Shown: positions 1-7,999 of the stretch, piece after piece
How positions within the stretch are numbered: the first letter of the stretch is position 1
Layout: every line of letters begins with the position of its first letter
From: an uncultured Oscillospiraceae bacterium
Lineage (GTDB): Bacteria > Bacillota > Clostridia > Oscillospirales > Oscillospiraceae
DNA length: 46,265 bases
Assembly (NCBI GenBank): GCA_947626345.1
Contig: CANQSF010000020.1
Coordinates: 1 to 46,265 of the forward strand
Direction of reading: 5' to 3'
The notes under the pieces: generated by a model
Seen by the model: only the letters and a program-made list of their open reading frames with translations
Database searches by the model: none
Told to the model about the DNA's origin: nothing
Made by a program: the position numbers and the translations under genes

Positions 1-449
1 TACTTCTTGCCCACCTCCATGACCACGTCGGAGTACATCTGGATGAAGCGGCGATAGCAGTCCCAGGCCCAGCGGGGATTGCCGGACTTGCGGGAGAGCA
101 CGTCCACCACGGTCTCGTTCAGACCCAGGTTCAGGATGGTGTCCATCATGCCGGGCATGGAGGCCCGGGCGCCGGAACGGACGGAGACCAGCAGGGGGTT
201 CTCGGCGTCGCCGAACTTCTTGCCGGTGATCTGCTCCAGTTTGGCCACATATTCCATGATCTGCGCCTGGATGTCCTCGCCGATCTTCTTGCCGTCGTCA
301 TAGTAACGGGTGCAGGCCTCGGTGGTGATGGTGAAGCCCTGGGGCACGGGCATGCCGATGTTGGTCATCTCGGCCAGGTTGGCGCCCTTGCCGCCCAGCA
401 GCTCACGCATATCGGCGCGGCCCTCGGTGAACAGATAGACGTACTTCAT
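1..449 (-). CDS. ppdK: pyruvate, phosphate dikinase, N-terminal part (runs off the window)
   Basis: PPDK interconverts pyruvate + ATP + Pi and PEP + AMP + PPi in the cytoplasm. In anaerobic Clostridia it often runs in the glycolytic direction. The visible 149 codons are the N-terminal part of the nucleotide-binding domain, starting [20 protein letters not shown]. Family hallmarks are [10 protein letters not shown] near residue 20, the PVPQGFTI stretch, and [20 protein letters not shown] near residues 88-107. The ATG at 447-449 is preceded by a perfect AAAGGAGG. A full gene is about 880 codons, so most of it lies to the left. Identity is nearly certain from these motifs. Confidence 0.96.
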   Translation of the reverse strand, partial: MKYVYLFTEGRADMRELLGGKGANLAEMTNIGMPVPQGFTITTEACTRYYDDGKKIGEDIQAQIMEYVAKLEQITGKKFGDAENPLLVSVRSGARASMPGMMDTILNLGLNETVVDVLSRKSGNPRWAWDCYRRFIQMYSDVVMEVGKK

Positions 450-672
450 TACTTGGGGTTCCTCCTTTAATTCCTGTGTATTAATATTTATAATTTTTCC
501 ATGTTTTGCCCCTATATTAAACGGCAAGATGTGCCGGTTGTCAAGGCGTTTTCCGCTTTTTCGGAAATGTTTGTCTATTAATATAGTGCCGTCCCCGCCG
601 GGAGCGGATATTGCTGGCAGGACTGCATAATCCCGCCGCCCCGGCGCATACTAACGGCGAGGTGATAGAACG

Positions 673-795
673 ATGTCCAGCAAAAAGCACAGCAGCCAGA
701 CCAACTCTCAAAAGAACAAGGGCCAGAACGACTCTCAGCCCAAGAACGGCGGCCAGCAGGGCTCCGGCAAGGACCAGACCGGCTCCCAGAATTGA
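673..795 (+). CDS. small hydrophilic Gln/Asn/Ser/Lys-rich protein (40 aa)
   Basis: The ATG at 673 follows a good GAGGTGAT ribosome site and opens a 40-codon frame, MSSKKHSSQTNSQKNKGQND and onward to SGKDQTGSQN. It is dominated by Q, N, S, K and G with no hydrophobic residue cluster, so it is probably disordered. I do not recognise a family. Composition alone would fit a spore-associated or nucleic-acid-associated small protein, but nothing proves that. A second frame follows in the same phase after the TGA (811-957), and three hairpins then close the unit. No clear promoter is visible upstream. It stands alone on the plus strand between two minus-strand genes. Confidence 0.55.
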   Translation: MSSKKHSSQTNSQKNKGQNDSQPKNGGQQGSGKDQTGSQN

Positions 796-810
796 AGGCA
801 CGGCCCTGAC

Positions 811-957
811 GTGACAGGGGCTGATCCGCGGCTGGACCCGGAGACCAGGCTCGTCGCCAAGTACGACAGCACCGGTATCGCAAAATACCCCACCGGTACC
901 CGGGAGGATATGGGCATGCGGGTCCGGGACGACTTCCCGGAAGAACACATCCAGTGA
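811..957 (+). CDS. possible small acidic protein (48 aa, GTG start)
   Basis: This lies five codons after, and in the same phase as, the stop of the 40-aa ORF. A GTG with GAAGG upstream opens a 48-codon frame containing PRLDPETRLVAKYDSTGIAK and ending in DDFPEEHIQ. The residue pattern looks protein-like rather than random, and the frame ends just before a terminator-like hairpin group. It could be a second small cistron, or the read-through or degraded C-terminal part of one longer ancestral protein with a TGA in between. No family is recognised. Confidence 0.35.
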   Translation: MTGADPRLDPETRLVAKYDSTGIAKYPTGTREDMGMRVRDDFPEEHIQ

Positions 958-959
958 CC

Positions 960-1052
960 CATCGCAAAGAGCGATGTCCCATCGGACGCCTCCCCTGCGC
1001 AAGGGTGGCGTCCCACAAAGAAAGAGAGCTTCCCGGCGGGAAGCTCTCTTTT
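960..1052. terminator. cluster of three hairpins, last one a bidirectional terminator
   Basis: Three perfect or near-perfect stems follow one another: 960-965/971-976, 984-994/1003-1013, and 1022-1034/1038-1050. The last has 13-bp arms, a GGC loop and a T-run on the plus strand. It ends the small-ORF transcript and, read in reverse, can end the choline-binding gene that stops at 1067. Confidence 0.75.
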
Positions 1053-1066
1053 GATCGTGTTTTTGC

Positions 1067-2587
1067 TCAGCCATTGGTGCACACGCCGTTGCCGGCAGCG
1101 GTCCAGCCGTCGGGAACGGCCTCGTTCCGGGCCATCATGCCGTCGGCCTTCAGGTAATACCACTTGCCGCCGGAGCTCACCCACTTGCTGGTCTGGAGCG
1201 CGCCGGACTTGTCGGCATAGCGGTAATCGCCGCCTCCCAGCTTGATCCAGCCGGTCTTCATGACGCCGGCTTCGTCCAGAAAGTAGTTCTTGCCATCGAT
1301 CACGGCCACCTGGTCGTAGAACATATAGCCGTTGTCCAGGTAATACCACTTGCCGCCGGACTTCATCCAGCCGCTCTTGCCCGCGCCGCTGCCGGTGAAA
1401 TAGTACCACTCGGTATACGTACGGTCCTCACCCGTAAAGTAGTCCGTGCCGGTGTAGGTGAACTTCTTCCAGCCGGTCTGCATCACGCCGGACTTATTGA
1501 AGCAGTACCACTTGCCGCCGATCTGAGCGAGGCCGGTGTCTCCCACAGTATCGTATTCGCTCTGGCAGTACATAGCGCCGTCGCTGGGATCGAAATAATA
1601 CCACTTGCCGCCGAGAGCCAGCCAGCCGTGGACCTTCTTGTTGTCCTTATAGTAATACCAGCGGGTGCTGGTCCGGGTCACCGGATGGCCGTTCTCGTCC
1701 ACGTCCTCATAGCTCTCCGTGACCTTGTCCCAGCCGTTTTTCACGTCCGGGAGGGTCTTGTCCTTCACCGTGAACTTCAGCTCGTCGCCGGTCACCTTCA
1801 GATCCATGTGATTGATGAGGGTATCGCTGGGCCAGCTGCCGACCACCTCGGCGCCGCTGACGGTGACCTCATAGTCGCACCCGTAATGGATGCTGATGAC
1901 GTCGCTCTCACCGCCGCCGAACGCCGTATAGCCGCTCGTCTTGCCGTTCTCCAGCTCATTGCCGCCGAGATCGAGATCGACCGGGCCCAGGCCAAAGCCC
2001 TTGCCGCCGGTGACCGACCACTTGACGATCGTGTAGGGTGTGGCCGCGGAGACGGTCAGCGTCACATCGCCGCTGGCGGAAGAGGTATCGAAGGTAAACA
2101 CCCGATACACCTCGCTGCCCGACATATAGTTGGAGAGGCTGCCATATATCGTCTTGCCCACGTCCTTGGCGGTGACCTGATAGCCGTTTTTCACGACCAT
2201 TTGCATGTAACCGCCGGATACCGCCTCGCCATCAGCGGCGCTGTGGAATTCCAGCACCCCTCCGACGCCCTGTATCGTAACGGTGGGCACCACGCCATTC
2301 ACATCGCCCGCGATCACGATCTTGCCCGGGGCCGCCACAGCGGCGGCGGGCTCGTCGGGAGCGGCAGGCTCCTCAGGGACCCCGGCAAGCTCTTCCTCCA
2401 CGGGCTCCCCGGTGGCATCGGCAGGCTCCCCGGCAGGCTCCTCCTCAGTAGTCTCCGGCTCCTCGGCCGGCGCGGCGGTCGCCTCCGCGGGAGCCGCCTC
2501 CTCCGCCGGCTCGTCCGCGAAGGCGACGGTCCCCAGGGAGAGGATCATCACCAGTGCCAGAAGCAGGCTGATAATGCGTTTGCTCAT
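1067..2587 (-). CDS. secreted choline-binding-repeat surface protein (506 aa)
   Basis: Residues 1-24 are a classical signal peptide (MSKRIISLLLALVMILSLG, cleavage near AFADE). A Glu/Pro/Ala-rich low-complexity spacer follows to about residue 90, then a beta-rich region (90-280) with no recognised family. The C-terminal half carries about seven cell-wall-binding (CW_1) repeats of the GWxxxGGKWYYF type, for example HGWLALGGKWYYFDPSDGAM and SGWMKSGGKWYYLDNGYMFY. Such repeats bind choline or related wall polymers non-covalently and hold proteins on the surface. AAGGAGGATC precedes the ATG. The promoter spacer contains a G9 tract (see 2645-2675), so expression may vary between cells. No catalytic domain is recognised, so an adhesin-like role is inference. 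Confidence 0.85.
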   Translation of the reverse strand: MSKRIISLLLALVMILSLGTVAFADEPAEEAAPAEATAAPAEEPETTEEEPAGEPADATGEPVEEELAGVPEEPAAPDEPAAAVAAPGKIVIAGDVNGVVPTVTIQGVGGVLEFHSAADGEAVSGGYMQMVVKNGYQVTAKDVGKTIYGSLSNYMSGSEVYRVFTFDTSSASGDVTLTVSAATPYTIVKWSVTGGKGFGLGPVDLDLGGNELENGKTSGYTAFGGGESDVISIHYGCDYEVTVSGAEVVGSWPSDTLINHMDLKVTGDELKFTVKDKTLPDVKNGWDKVTESYEDVDENGHPVTRTSTRWYYYKDNKKVHGWLALGGKWYYFDPSDGAMYCQSEYDTVGDTGLAQIGGKWYCFNKSGVMQTGWKKFTYTGTDYFTGEDRTYTEWYYFTGSGAGKSGWMKSGGKWYYLDNGYMFYDQVAVIDGKNYFLDEAGVMKTGWIKLGGGDYRYADKSGALQTSKWVSSGGKWYYLKADGMMARNEAVPDGWTAAGNGVCTNG

Positions 2588-2644
2588 TTCACGATCCTCC
2601 TTGTATCATTTGTTGTTGTATACGGTCTACATTCGTACAGCAAC

Positions 2645-2675
2645 ATATTACCCCCCCCCGGCACGGATTTGTCAA
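2645..2675 (-). promoter_or_regulatory. promoter with G9 tract in its spacer
   Basis: On the minus strand, TTGACA (2675-2670) and TAATAT (2650-2645) are separated by 19 nt. Nine of those are consecutive Gs touching the -10 box. The optimum is 17 nt, so each G gained or lost should change promoter strength. It drives the choline-binding-repeat gene 58 nt downstream. Both boxes are one mismatch or better from consensus. Confidence 0.75.
2651..2659 (-). repeat. homopolymer G9 tract (C9 on plus strand)
   Basis: Nine uninterrupted G residues (minus strand) lie between the -35 and -10 boxes of the surface-protein promoter. This is a typical substrate for slipped-strand mispairing. Confidence 0.9.
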
Positions 2676-2676
2676 T

Positions 2677-2705
2677 AAAAAAGACGGGAGCGCCTGGCTC
2701 CCGTC
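2677..2705 (-). terminator. terminator of the HtrA operon
   Basis: The 8-bp stem 2683-2690/2698-2705 (GACGGGAG/CTCCCGTC) is followed on the minus strand by six Ts. It lies 17 nt after the HtrA stop. The T-run abuts the -35 box of the next promoter. Confidence 0.9.
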
Positions 2706-2721
2706 CTCTGTTTTGCTAAGC

Positions 2722-4074
2722 TCATCCGATGTCCCCTTTGTCCACCAGGGCGACCTCCATCTCGAAGGTCTCCCCGTCCCGGTAGACGGTGAGAGTGATG
2801 GTGTCGCCCACCTGCAGGCCCTCCTTGATGAAGTTCACCTCCGCCACGCTGGCCACGCTCCGGCCGTTGACGGCGGTGATCACGTCGCCCTCCCGCAGGC
2901 CCTTCTCCAGCGCGTCGGAGCCCTCGTTCACCTCTGTCACATAGATGCCCTGGGGCAGGCCGTATACCTCTCTGGCCTCGGCGCTCACCGCCCCGGCCAC
3001 GATGCCGATGGTGGGCTCGCCGGACACCACGCCCTGCTCCAGCAGCTGGTCGGCGATCTGCTTGACCACCGACGAGGGGATGGCGAAGCCGATGCCCTCC
3101 ACCGTGGCGTCATAGGAGTGCATGATCTTCATGTTGGTGATGCCGATGACCTGGCCGGCGCTGTTGATCAGCGGGCCGCCGGAGTTTCCCTCGTTCAGGG
3201 CGGCGTTGGTCTGCAGCAGGGTCATGCTGTGTCCGTTATAGACCACGTTCCGGTCGATGGCGGAGATGATGCCGTTGGTCATGGTGCCGGCATAGGCCTC
3301 CCCCAGGGGGTTGCCGATGGCGACGGCCTCGTCCCCCACCTTCATCTGGTCGGACTGGCCGAACACGGCGCAGGGCAGGTCCTGGGCATCCACATGGATC
3401 ACCGCGATGTCGCTGGCCGTGTCCGCCCCCACCAGGGAGGCGTCCAGCTGCCGGCCGTCGGCGAACATCACCGTGGCGCTGTCGCAGCTCTGCAGCACGT
3501 GGGTGTTGGTGACGATATACCCGTCCGGGGAGAACACCACGCCGGTGCCCCAGCCGAAGCTGGTCCCGTCCACATAGGTGGTGATGCCCACCACCGCCGG
3601 GCTCACCATGTCGTATATCTCCTGCAGGGACAGCTCCTTTTTCGAGCGGGTCCGGAGCGTGAGCGTCACGCCGGAGCCGGTCTCCGCCTGGGGCAGGAGG
3701 ATCTCGTCGGAGCGGGTATAGTACTGGTCGAAGTAATCCCGGAAGTCGTCGAAAAACTCCGGCGGCACGCTGTCGCTCTGGCCGCTCTCCGGCTGGGAGG
3801 GCAGCGCGGCGCTGCCGCCGGCAGGCAGCTCCCGGAGCCGGCGGCCCCAGATCACGCCCTGCCAGACCGCCGCGGCCAGCGCCAGGCAGACCAGCACCGC
3901 GCACACCGCGATCCACACCGCCTTGGACCGGCCGGAGGAGCGGGCGGGGCCGGGTGCGGGGCCGGCGGGCCGGGTGTATCCGCTGTCGGTCCTGCCCGAC
4001 GGGGCCGCCGGCGGGGCCGGGGGCGCGGGCGGGGCATACCAGTTGTCCTTCCGGGGGGTCATATCTTGGGCCAT
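2722..4074 (-). CDS. htrA: membrane-anchored HtrA/DegP-type serine protease with PDZ domain
   Basis: This is an S1C-family surface quality-control protease that degrades or refolds damaged exported proteins. The order is a Pro/Ala/Gly-rich cytoplasmic tail (1-50), one membrane helix (about 52-72), an extracytoplasmic linker, a trypsin-like domain (about 150-340), and a PDZ domain (about 355-440). The catalytic triad is visible: His192 in TNTHV, Asp222 in SDIAV, Ser298 in GNSGGP. The length of 450 aa is normal for Firmicute HtrA. It is the last gene of a response regulator / kinase / protease operon and its start overlaps the kinase end by 16 nt. That matches the CssRS-HtrA type of arrangement, in which envelope stress induces the protease. 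A strong terminator follows. Confidence 0.95.
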   Translation of the reverse strand: MAQDMTPRKDNWYAPPAPPAPPAAPSGRTDSGYTRPAGPAPGPARSSGRSKAVWIAVCAVLVCLALAAAVWQGVIWGRRLRELPAGGSAALPSQPESGQSDSVPPEFFDDFRDYFDQYYTRSDEILLPQAETGSGVTLTLRTRSKKELSLQEIYDMVSPAVVGITTYVDGTSFGWGTGVVFSPDGYIVTNTHVLQSCDSATVMFADGRQLDASLVGADTASDIAVIHVDAQDLPCAVFGQSDQMKVGDEAVAIGNPLGEAYAGTMTNGIISAIDRNVVYNGHSMTLLQTNAALNEGNSGGPLINSAGQVIGITNMKIMHSYDATVEGIGFAIPSSVVKQIADQLLEQGVVSGEPTIGIVAGAVSAEAREVYGLPQGIYVTEVNEGSDALEKGLREGDVITAVNGRSVASVAEVNFIKEGLQVGDTITLTVYRDGETFEMEVALVDKGDIG

Positions 4075-5570
4075 TGGGGGCTCCTCCTTGTTTTTTTCGC
4101 GCCGGATGCCGCCTCGCCGCCGACGCTCTCGCTCTTGGCGCCCCGGCCGGTCTCGGCCAGGGCCAGGGTGAAGGTGAACACCGTCACGCCGTTCTCACTG
4201 GTGACGAAGATGTCCTGGTCGTGGGCGGCCAGGATCTGCCGGACCATGTAAAGGCCCAGTCCCACGCCCTCCCGGTCCTGACTGCGGGACCGGTCCGCCT
4301 TGTGGAACCGGTCGAAGATCAGGGGCAGCTCCTCCCGGGGGATGGTGCGGCCCACGTCCTGCACGGCGGTATAGGCCTTGCCGTTCTCCTTCCAGATGCT
4401 GACGGTGAGAGCGGTGCCGGGGGCGGCGAACTTGATGGCGTTGTCCACCAAATTGTAGACCACCCGGGTCAGAGAGTCCGGGTCCCCCCGGACCAGCAGC
4501 GCGTCCTCCGGCAGGTTCAGGTCCACGGTCATGTTCTTTTTGTCCACCCGCTCCTCGAAGCTGAGCATGGTCTGCAGCACCGTCTCGCCCAGATCGAAGG
4601 TCCGCTCCCGCAGGGCCGGGTCCCCGTCCTGGAGCCGGGACATGTCCAGCATGGTCCGCACCAGGCGGCCCAGCCGCTTGGTCTCCGAGGAGATGGTCTG
4701 CAGATATTTCTTCTCCTCCGACTGGGGGATGGTGCCGTCCAGCAGCCCGTCGGCGAAGCCGGCGATGGAGGTCATGGGCGTGCGCAGCTCATGGGAGACG
4801 TTGGCGATGAACTCCCGGCGGCGGGACTCGTTGCGCTCCAGGCTGTCGGCCATGGTGTTGAACGCCTGGGTCAGGGTGCCGATCTCGTCCTCGTCGGGAT
4901 AGGGGCTGACCCGGGCGCTGTAATCCCCCCGGGCGAACCGGTGGGCGGCCTCGGCCATCTCGTTCAGAGGCCGGGCCAGACGCCGGTCGTTGGCGTATTC
5001 AAAGGCCACCGCCACCGCCAGCACCCCCACGGCGATGATCACGAACACCATCAAAAAGCCGCCCCACACGCCGAAAAAGCCGGAGCCGGCGTAGTTGACG
5101 AAGGCATAGCCCGCCACGGCGCCGTTCTCGGCGGTGATGGGCTCCGCCACCACATAATACATCCCCTCGTAAAACCCGTCAAGGTTGGTCAGCTCCTCAT
5201 AGCTGCCCTCCCGGCGCAGCTGGTCCATCACGGACTGGGGCAGCTGCCGGCCGATGTAGGGGGAGGAGGCGCTGCGGTCGGAGCTGGTCACCACCCGGCC
5301 GTCGTCGTCGCAGATGAAGATGTGGTCGCCGGTGCTCTGGGCGATGGCGGCCAGGTTCATCCGGGTCTCCCAGCTGCCCAGCCCCTGGCCGGCGTGCATG
5401 GCCTGGGCGTACCGGCACACCTCCTCGGCGGTGGCGTACAGGCTCTCCTGCTTCTCCCGGATGAGGAAGGCCCGGCCCATCAGGAACATGGTGGCTCCGA
5501 ACACCACAAAGCACACCGTGAACATGGCGGTGGTCACCATGAAGTTCCGGTAAAAAACGCTTTGCTTCAC
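4059..5570 (-). CDS. sensor histidine kinase with HAMP domain
   Basis: This is the membrane sensor kinase of an OmpR-type two-component system. TM1 spans about 11-33, an extracytoplasmic sensor region spans 34-165, and TM2 spans about 167-190. HAMP (about 191-250) and HisKA follow, with phospho-acceptor His260 in NVSHELRTPM. The ATPase domain has an N box (LVDNAIKF) and a G2-like box (VGLGLYMV). The G1 box reads DVGRTI rather than DxGxGI. I have the impression that related gut Clostridia kinases share this, so it need not mean inactivity. The start is GTG, two bases after the response-regulator stop, so the genes are translationally coupled. The C-terminus runs into the HtrA start. Likely signals are envelope or protein-folding stress, judged from the HtrA partner only. 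Confidence 0.93.
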   Translation of the reverse strand: MKQSVFYRNFMVTTAMFTVCFVVFGATMFLMGRAFLIREKQESLYATAEEVCRYAQAMHAGQGLGSWETRMNLAAIAQSTGDHIFICDDDGRVVTSSDRSASSPYIGRQLPQSVMDQLRREGSYEELTNLDGFYEGMYYVVAEPITAENGAVAGYAFVNYAGSGFFGVWGGFLMVFVIIAVGVLAVAVAFEYANDRRLARPLNEMAEAAHRFARGDYSARVSPYPDEDEIGTLTQAFNTMADSLERNESRRREFIANVSHELRTPMTSIAGFADGLLDGTIPQSEEKKYLQTISSETKRLGRLVRTMLDMSRLQDGDPALRERTFDLGETVLQTMLSFEERVDKKNMTVDLNLPEDALLVRGDPDSLTRVVYNLVDNAIKFAAPGTALTVSIWKENGKAYTAVQDVGRTIPREELPLIFDRFHKADRSRSQDREGVGLGLYMVRQILAAHDQDIFVTSENGVTVFTFTLALAETGRGAKSESVGGEAASGAKKTRRSPQWPKI

Positions 5571-5572
5571 GG

Positions 5573-6265
5573 TTATGCTTCCCCGACCTCGAACTTATAA
5601 CCCACGCCCCACACGGTCTTCAGCCGCCACTGGTCGGAAACGCCCTCCAGCTTCTCCCGCAGGCGCTTGATGTGCACGTCCACGGTGCGGCTGTCGCCAA
5701 AATAGTCGAAGCCCCACACCTCGTCCAGCAGCTGGTTGCGGGTGTACACCCGGTTGGGCGCGCTGGCCAGATGGAACAAAAGCTCCATCTCCTTGGGGGG
5801 CGTGTCCACCTTCGTGCCGTTCACCACCAGCTCGTAGGAGTCCAGGTCGATGATGAGCTTGTCGAACTCCAGCCGCCGGGACCTGCTCTCCTCCTGCGGG
5901 CCGTCGGTGCGCCGGAGCACCGCGTGGACACGTGCCAGCAGCTCCTTGACCTCAAAGGGCTTGGTGATATAGTCGTCCGCGCCCATCTCAAGACCGGCCA
6001 CCTTGTCCCGCGTCTCGCCCTTGGCGGTGAGCATCACGATGGGCGTCCGGGAAAAGCCCCGGATCTCCCGGCAGACCTGCCAGCCGTCCTTCACCGGCAG
6101 CATGATGTCCAGCAGCACGATATCCGGCTCGGCGCTCCGGGCCAGGTCCACACCCCGTCCGCCGTCCGCCGCCTGGAGCACCTCGAATCCGTCCCGCTCC
6201 AGATACAGCCGCAGCAGCTCCGAGATGTTCCCGTCGTCCTCCACGATCAGCGCCTTTTTTGCCAT
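5573..6265 (-). CDS. OmpR/PhoB-family response regulator
   Basis: This 230-aa DNA-binding regulator is paired with the adjacent kinase. The receiver domain (1-115) has the acidic pair D10/D11, phospho-acceptor D53 (LLDIML), T80 and K102 (TKPF). The C-terminal winged helix (about 130-226) contains RTVDVHIKRLREKLE and ends in VWGVGYKF, typical of OmpR/PhoB proteins. The start has GGAAAGGAGGATG upstream. It is the first gene of the regulator-kinase-HtrA operon; the stop is followed after two bases by the kinase GTG. Its targets probably include its own operon, but no binding repeats were identified with confidence. Confidence 0.95.
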   Translation of the reverse strand: MAKKALIVEDDGNISELLRLYLERDGFEVLQAADGGRGVDLARSAEPDIVLLDIMLPVKDGWQVCREIRGFSRTPIVMLTAKGETRDKVAGLEMGADDYITKPFEVKELLARVHAVLRRTDGPQEESRSRRLEFDKLIIDLDSYELVVNGTKVDTPPKEMELLFHLASAPNRVYTRNQLLDEVWGFDYFGDSRTVDVHIKRLREKLEGVSDQWRLKTVWGVGYKFEVGEA

Positions 6266-6315
6266 GGCCGCATCCTCCTTTCCGCCCCGTCCCGCGGGAT
6301 CGGGGCCCGTTGTTC

Positions 6316-6345
6316 ATTCTATCCCAATTATAATCCCCATCGCAA
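6316..6345 (-). promoter_or_regulatory. promoter of the two-component/HtrA operon
   Basis: On the minus strand, TTGCGA (6345-6340), an 18-nt spacer and TAGAAT (6321-6316) lie about 50 nt upstream of the response-regulator ATG. The TATAAT inside the spacer is a competing -10 but lacks a well-placed -35. Confidence 0.5.
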
Positions 6346-6394
6346 CCCTTGGGTGAACAAAATGTAAAAATTCCCACGACAGCAAAAAAAGGTC

Positions 6395-6429
6395 TTTACT
6401 TTAGCTCGCTAATGTGGTAGCATGCTAAA
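6395..6429 (+). promoter_or_regulatory. promoter with paired palindromic operator, amino-acid transporter
   Basis: TTTACT (6395-6400), a 17-nt spacer and TAGCAT (6418-6423) form a promoter 33 nt upstream of the receptor gene. Two palindromes sit on it: TTAGCTCGCTAA (6401-6412) in the spacer and GTAGCATGCTAA (6417-6428) over the -10, with centres 16 nt apart. The pattern suggests two dimers of a repressor. The regulator is unknown. Confidence 0.6.
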
Positions 6430-6455
6430 TACAAACTCACAGGAGGACATTTCCC

Positions 6456-7247
6456 ATGAAAAAGACACTTGCTCTCATCCTCGCGCTGCTGATGGTCGCG
6501 TCCCTGGCCGGCTGCTCCGGCTCCGGCTCCTCCGACGCGGAAAGCGATATGGCCTATGTACAGGAAAAAGGCACCCTAGTGGTGGGCGTCACCGAGTTCG
6601 AGCCCATGGACTACCGGGACGCCGACGGCAACTGGATCGGCTTCGACGCGGATATGGCCAAGGCCTTCGCAGAGAGCCTGGGCGTGGATGTGGAGTTTCA
6701 GGAGATCACCTGGGACTATAAGACCCAGGAGCTGGAGAGCAAGGCCATCGACGTGGTCTGGAACGGCATGACCCTCAACGACGAGGTGACCACCGCCATG
6801 GAGTGCTCCAACGCCTACTGCCAGAACGCCCAGACGGTGATCCTGCCGGCGGACAAGGCCGGCGACTATGCCGCCATCGAGGATATGAAGGACCTGGTCT
6901 TCGCCGTGGAGGCCGGCAGCGCCGGCAAGGCCGAGGTGGAGGCGCTGGGCTATCAGTTCACCGAGGTGGAGAGCCAGGCAGCCGCGCTGATGGAGGTGGA
7001 CGCCGGCACCTCTGACGCCGCCGTCATCGACCTGCTCATGGCCGCCGCCATGGTGGGCGAGGGCACCAGCTACGCCGACCTCACCAACACCGTGAACCTC
7101 AACAGCGAGCAGTACGGCGTGGGCTTCCGCAAGGGCTCTGACCTGGCAGCGGCGCTCAACGACTTCTTTGCCGCCAGCTACGCCGACGGCACCATGCAGG
7201 CCCTGGCCGAGACCTACGGCGTACAGGCCGCCCTCATCCAGCAGTAA
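6456..7247 (+). CDS. amino-acid ABC transporter substrate-binding lipoprotein
   Basis: This is the extracellular receptor of a polar amino-acid uptake system. The lipoprotein signal peptide ends in lipobox LAGC with Cys20. A family-3 solute-binding fold follows in the usual order: the first lobe opens with GTLVVGVTEFEPMDY and GFDADMAKAFAESLGVDVEF, and the last segment is YGVGFRKGSDLAAALNDFF. At 263 aa it has normal length. A strong AGGAGGACAT site precedes the ATG. It is first in the operon with the permease and ATPase genes. The ligand cannot be read with certainty; cystine or another polar amino acid is usual for this group. Two palindromes at the promoter suggest repression by an unknown regulator. 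Confidence 0.92.
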   Translation: MKKTLALILALLMVASLAGCSGSGSSDAESDMAYVQEKGTLVVGVTEFEPMDYRDADGNWIGFDADMAKAFAESLGVDVEFQEITWDYKTQELESKAIDVVWNGMTLNDEVTTAMECSNAYCQNAQTVILPADKAGDYAAIEDMKDLVFAVEAGSAGKAEVEALGYQFTEVESQAAALMEVDAGTSDAAVIDLLMAAAMVGEGTSYADLTNTVNLNSEQYGVGFRKGSDLAAALNDFFAASYADGTMQALAETYGVQAALIQQ

Positions 7248-7298
7248 TCCCTCCCCGCCCCGCTTCCGGGGCCATCCCATGATCCGAGGTCACCGTCT

Positions 7299-7985
7299 AT
7301 GAAACTGATGCTCCAGCAGTTCCCCATCGTGTTCCAGGCGCTGAACGTGGGCTTTCTGCAGACGCTGAAGCTGTTTCTCGTCACCGGCCTTGGGGCCATC
7401 CCCCTGGGCCTGGTGATCGCCTTCGGCTCCATGAGCCGCTTCAAGCCCCTGAGCGCCCTGACACGGCTGGTGATCTGGGTGGTGCGGGGCACGCCGCTGA
7501 TGATCCAGCTGCTGATCATCTACTACTTCCCCGGCATCGTGCTGGACAACAACTGGTGGGGCGGCGGCGAGAGCGGACGGTTTTTGGCCTCCTCCATCGC
7601 CTTCATCTTCAACTACGCCTGCTATTTTTCCGAGATCTACCGGGGCGGCATCCAGTCCATCCCCAAGAGCCAGCAGGAGGCGGGCCTGGTGCTGGGCATG
7701 ACCCGGGGACAGATCTTCCGCAAGGTGACGCTCCTGCAGCTCATCAAGCGCATCGTGCCCCCCATGTCCAACGAGATCATCACCCTGGTGAAGGACACCG
7801 CCCTGGCCCGCATCATCTCCCTGCAGGAGATCATCTGGGCCGGCCAGTCCTTCATGAAGGGCTCCCACGGCATCGCCGGGGCCATCTGGCCGCTGTTTTT
7901 CACCGCCGTATACTACCTCGTCTTCAACGGCGTGGTCACCGTAGCCCTGGGGCGGCTGGAAAAGCGGCTGGACTATTTCCGCTGA
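7299..7985 (+). CDS. amino-acid ABC transporter permease (HisM family)
   Basis: This is the integral membrane channel subunit of the uptake system, 228 aa with about five hydrophobic helices. The first region contains GFLQTLKLFLVTGLGAIPLG. The EAA loop that docks on the ATPase is visible at about 125-140 (QQEAGLVLGMTRGQIF). RGTPLMIQL near residue 63 is the conserved HisM-family motif. It lies between receptor and ATPase genes in one operon with a GAGGT ribosome site. A single permease gene means the transporter would use a homodimeric channel. Confidence 0.94.
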   Translation: MKLMLQQFPIVFQALNVGFLQTLKLFLVTGLGAIPLGLVIAFGSMSRFKPLSALTRLVIWVVRGTPLMIQLLIIYYFPGIVLDNNWWGGGESGRFLASSIAFIFNYACYFSEIYRGGIQSIPKSQQEAGLVLGMTRGQIFRKVTLLQLIKRIVPPMSNEIITLVKDTALARIISLQEIIWAGQSFMKGSHGIAGAIWPLFFTAVYYLVFNGVVTVALGRLEKRLDYFR

Positions 7986-7999
7986 GGGGAGGCAGGCAC

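Noticed and set aside
541..1074. 177- and 146-codon minus-strand frames left of the choline-binding gene
   Set aside because: They cross three strong hairpins and the terminator, with no ribosome site. Composition is non-protein-like.
4059..5570. Histidine kinase as a degenerate pseudokinase because the G1 box reads DVGRTI
   Set aside because: His260, the N box and the G2-like box are intact, and the variant seems familiar from related Clostridia kinases, so loss of activity is not supported.
3954..5600. 548-codon plus-strand frame opposite the histidine kinase
   Set aside because: Antisense of an unmistakable HAMP/HisKA/ATPase protein. No ribosome site.
7556..7999. Upstream extension of the transporter ATPase frame
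   Set aside because: It overlaps the permease in another frame and has Arg/His-rich shadow composition. The ATG at 8000 has the ribosome site.
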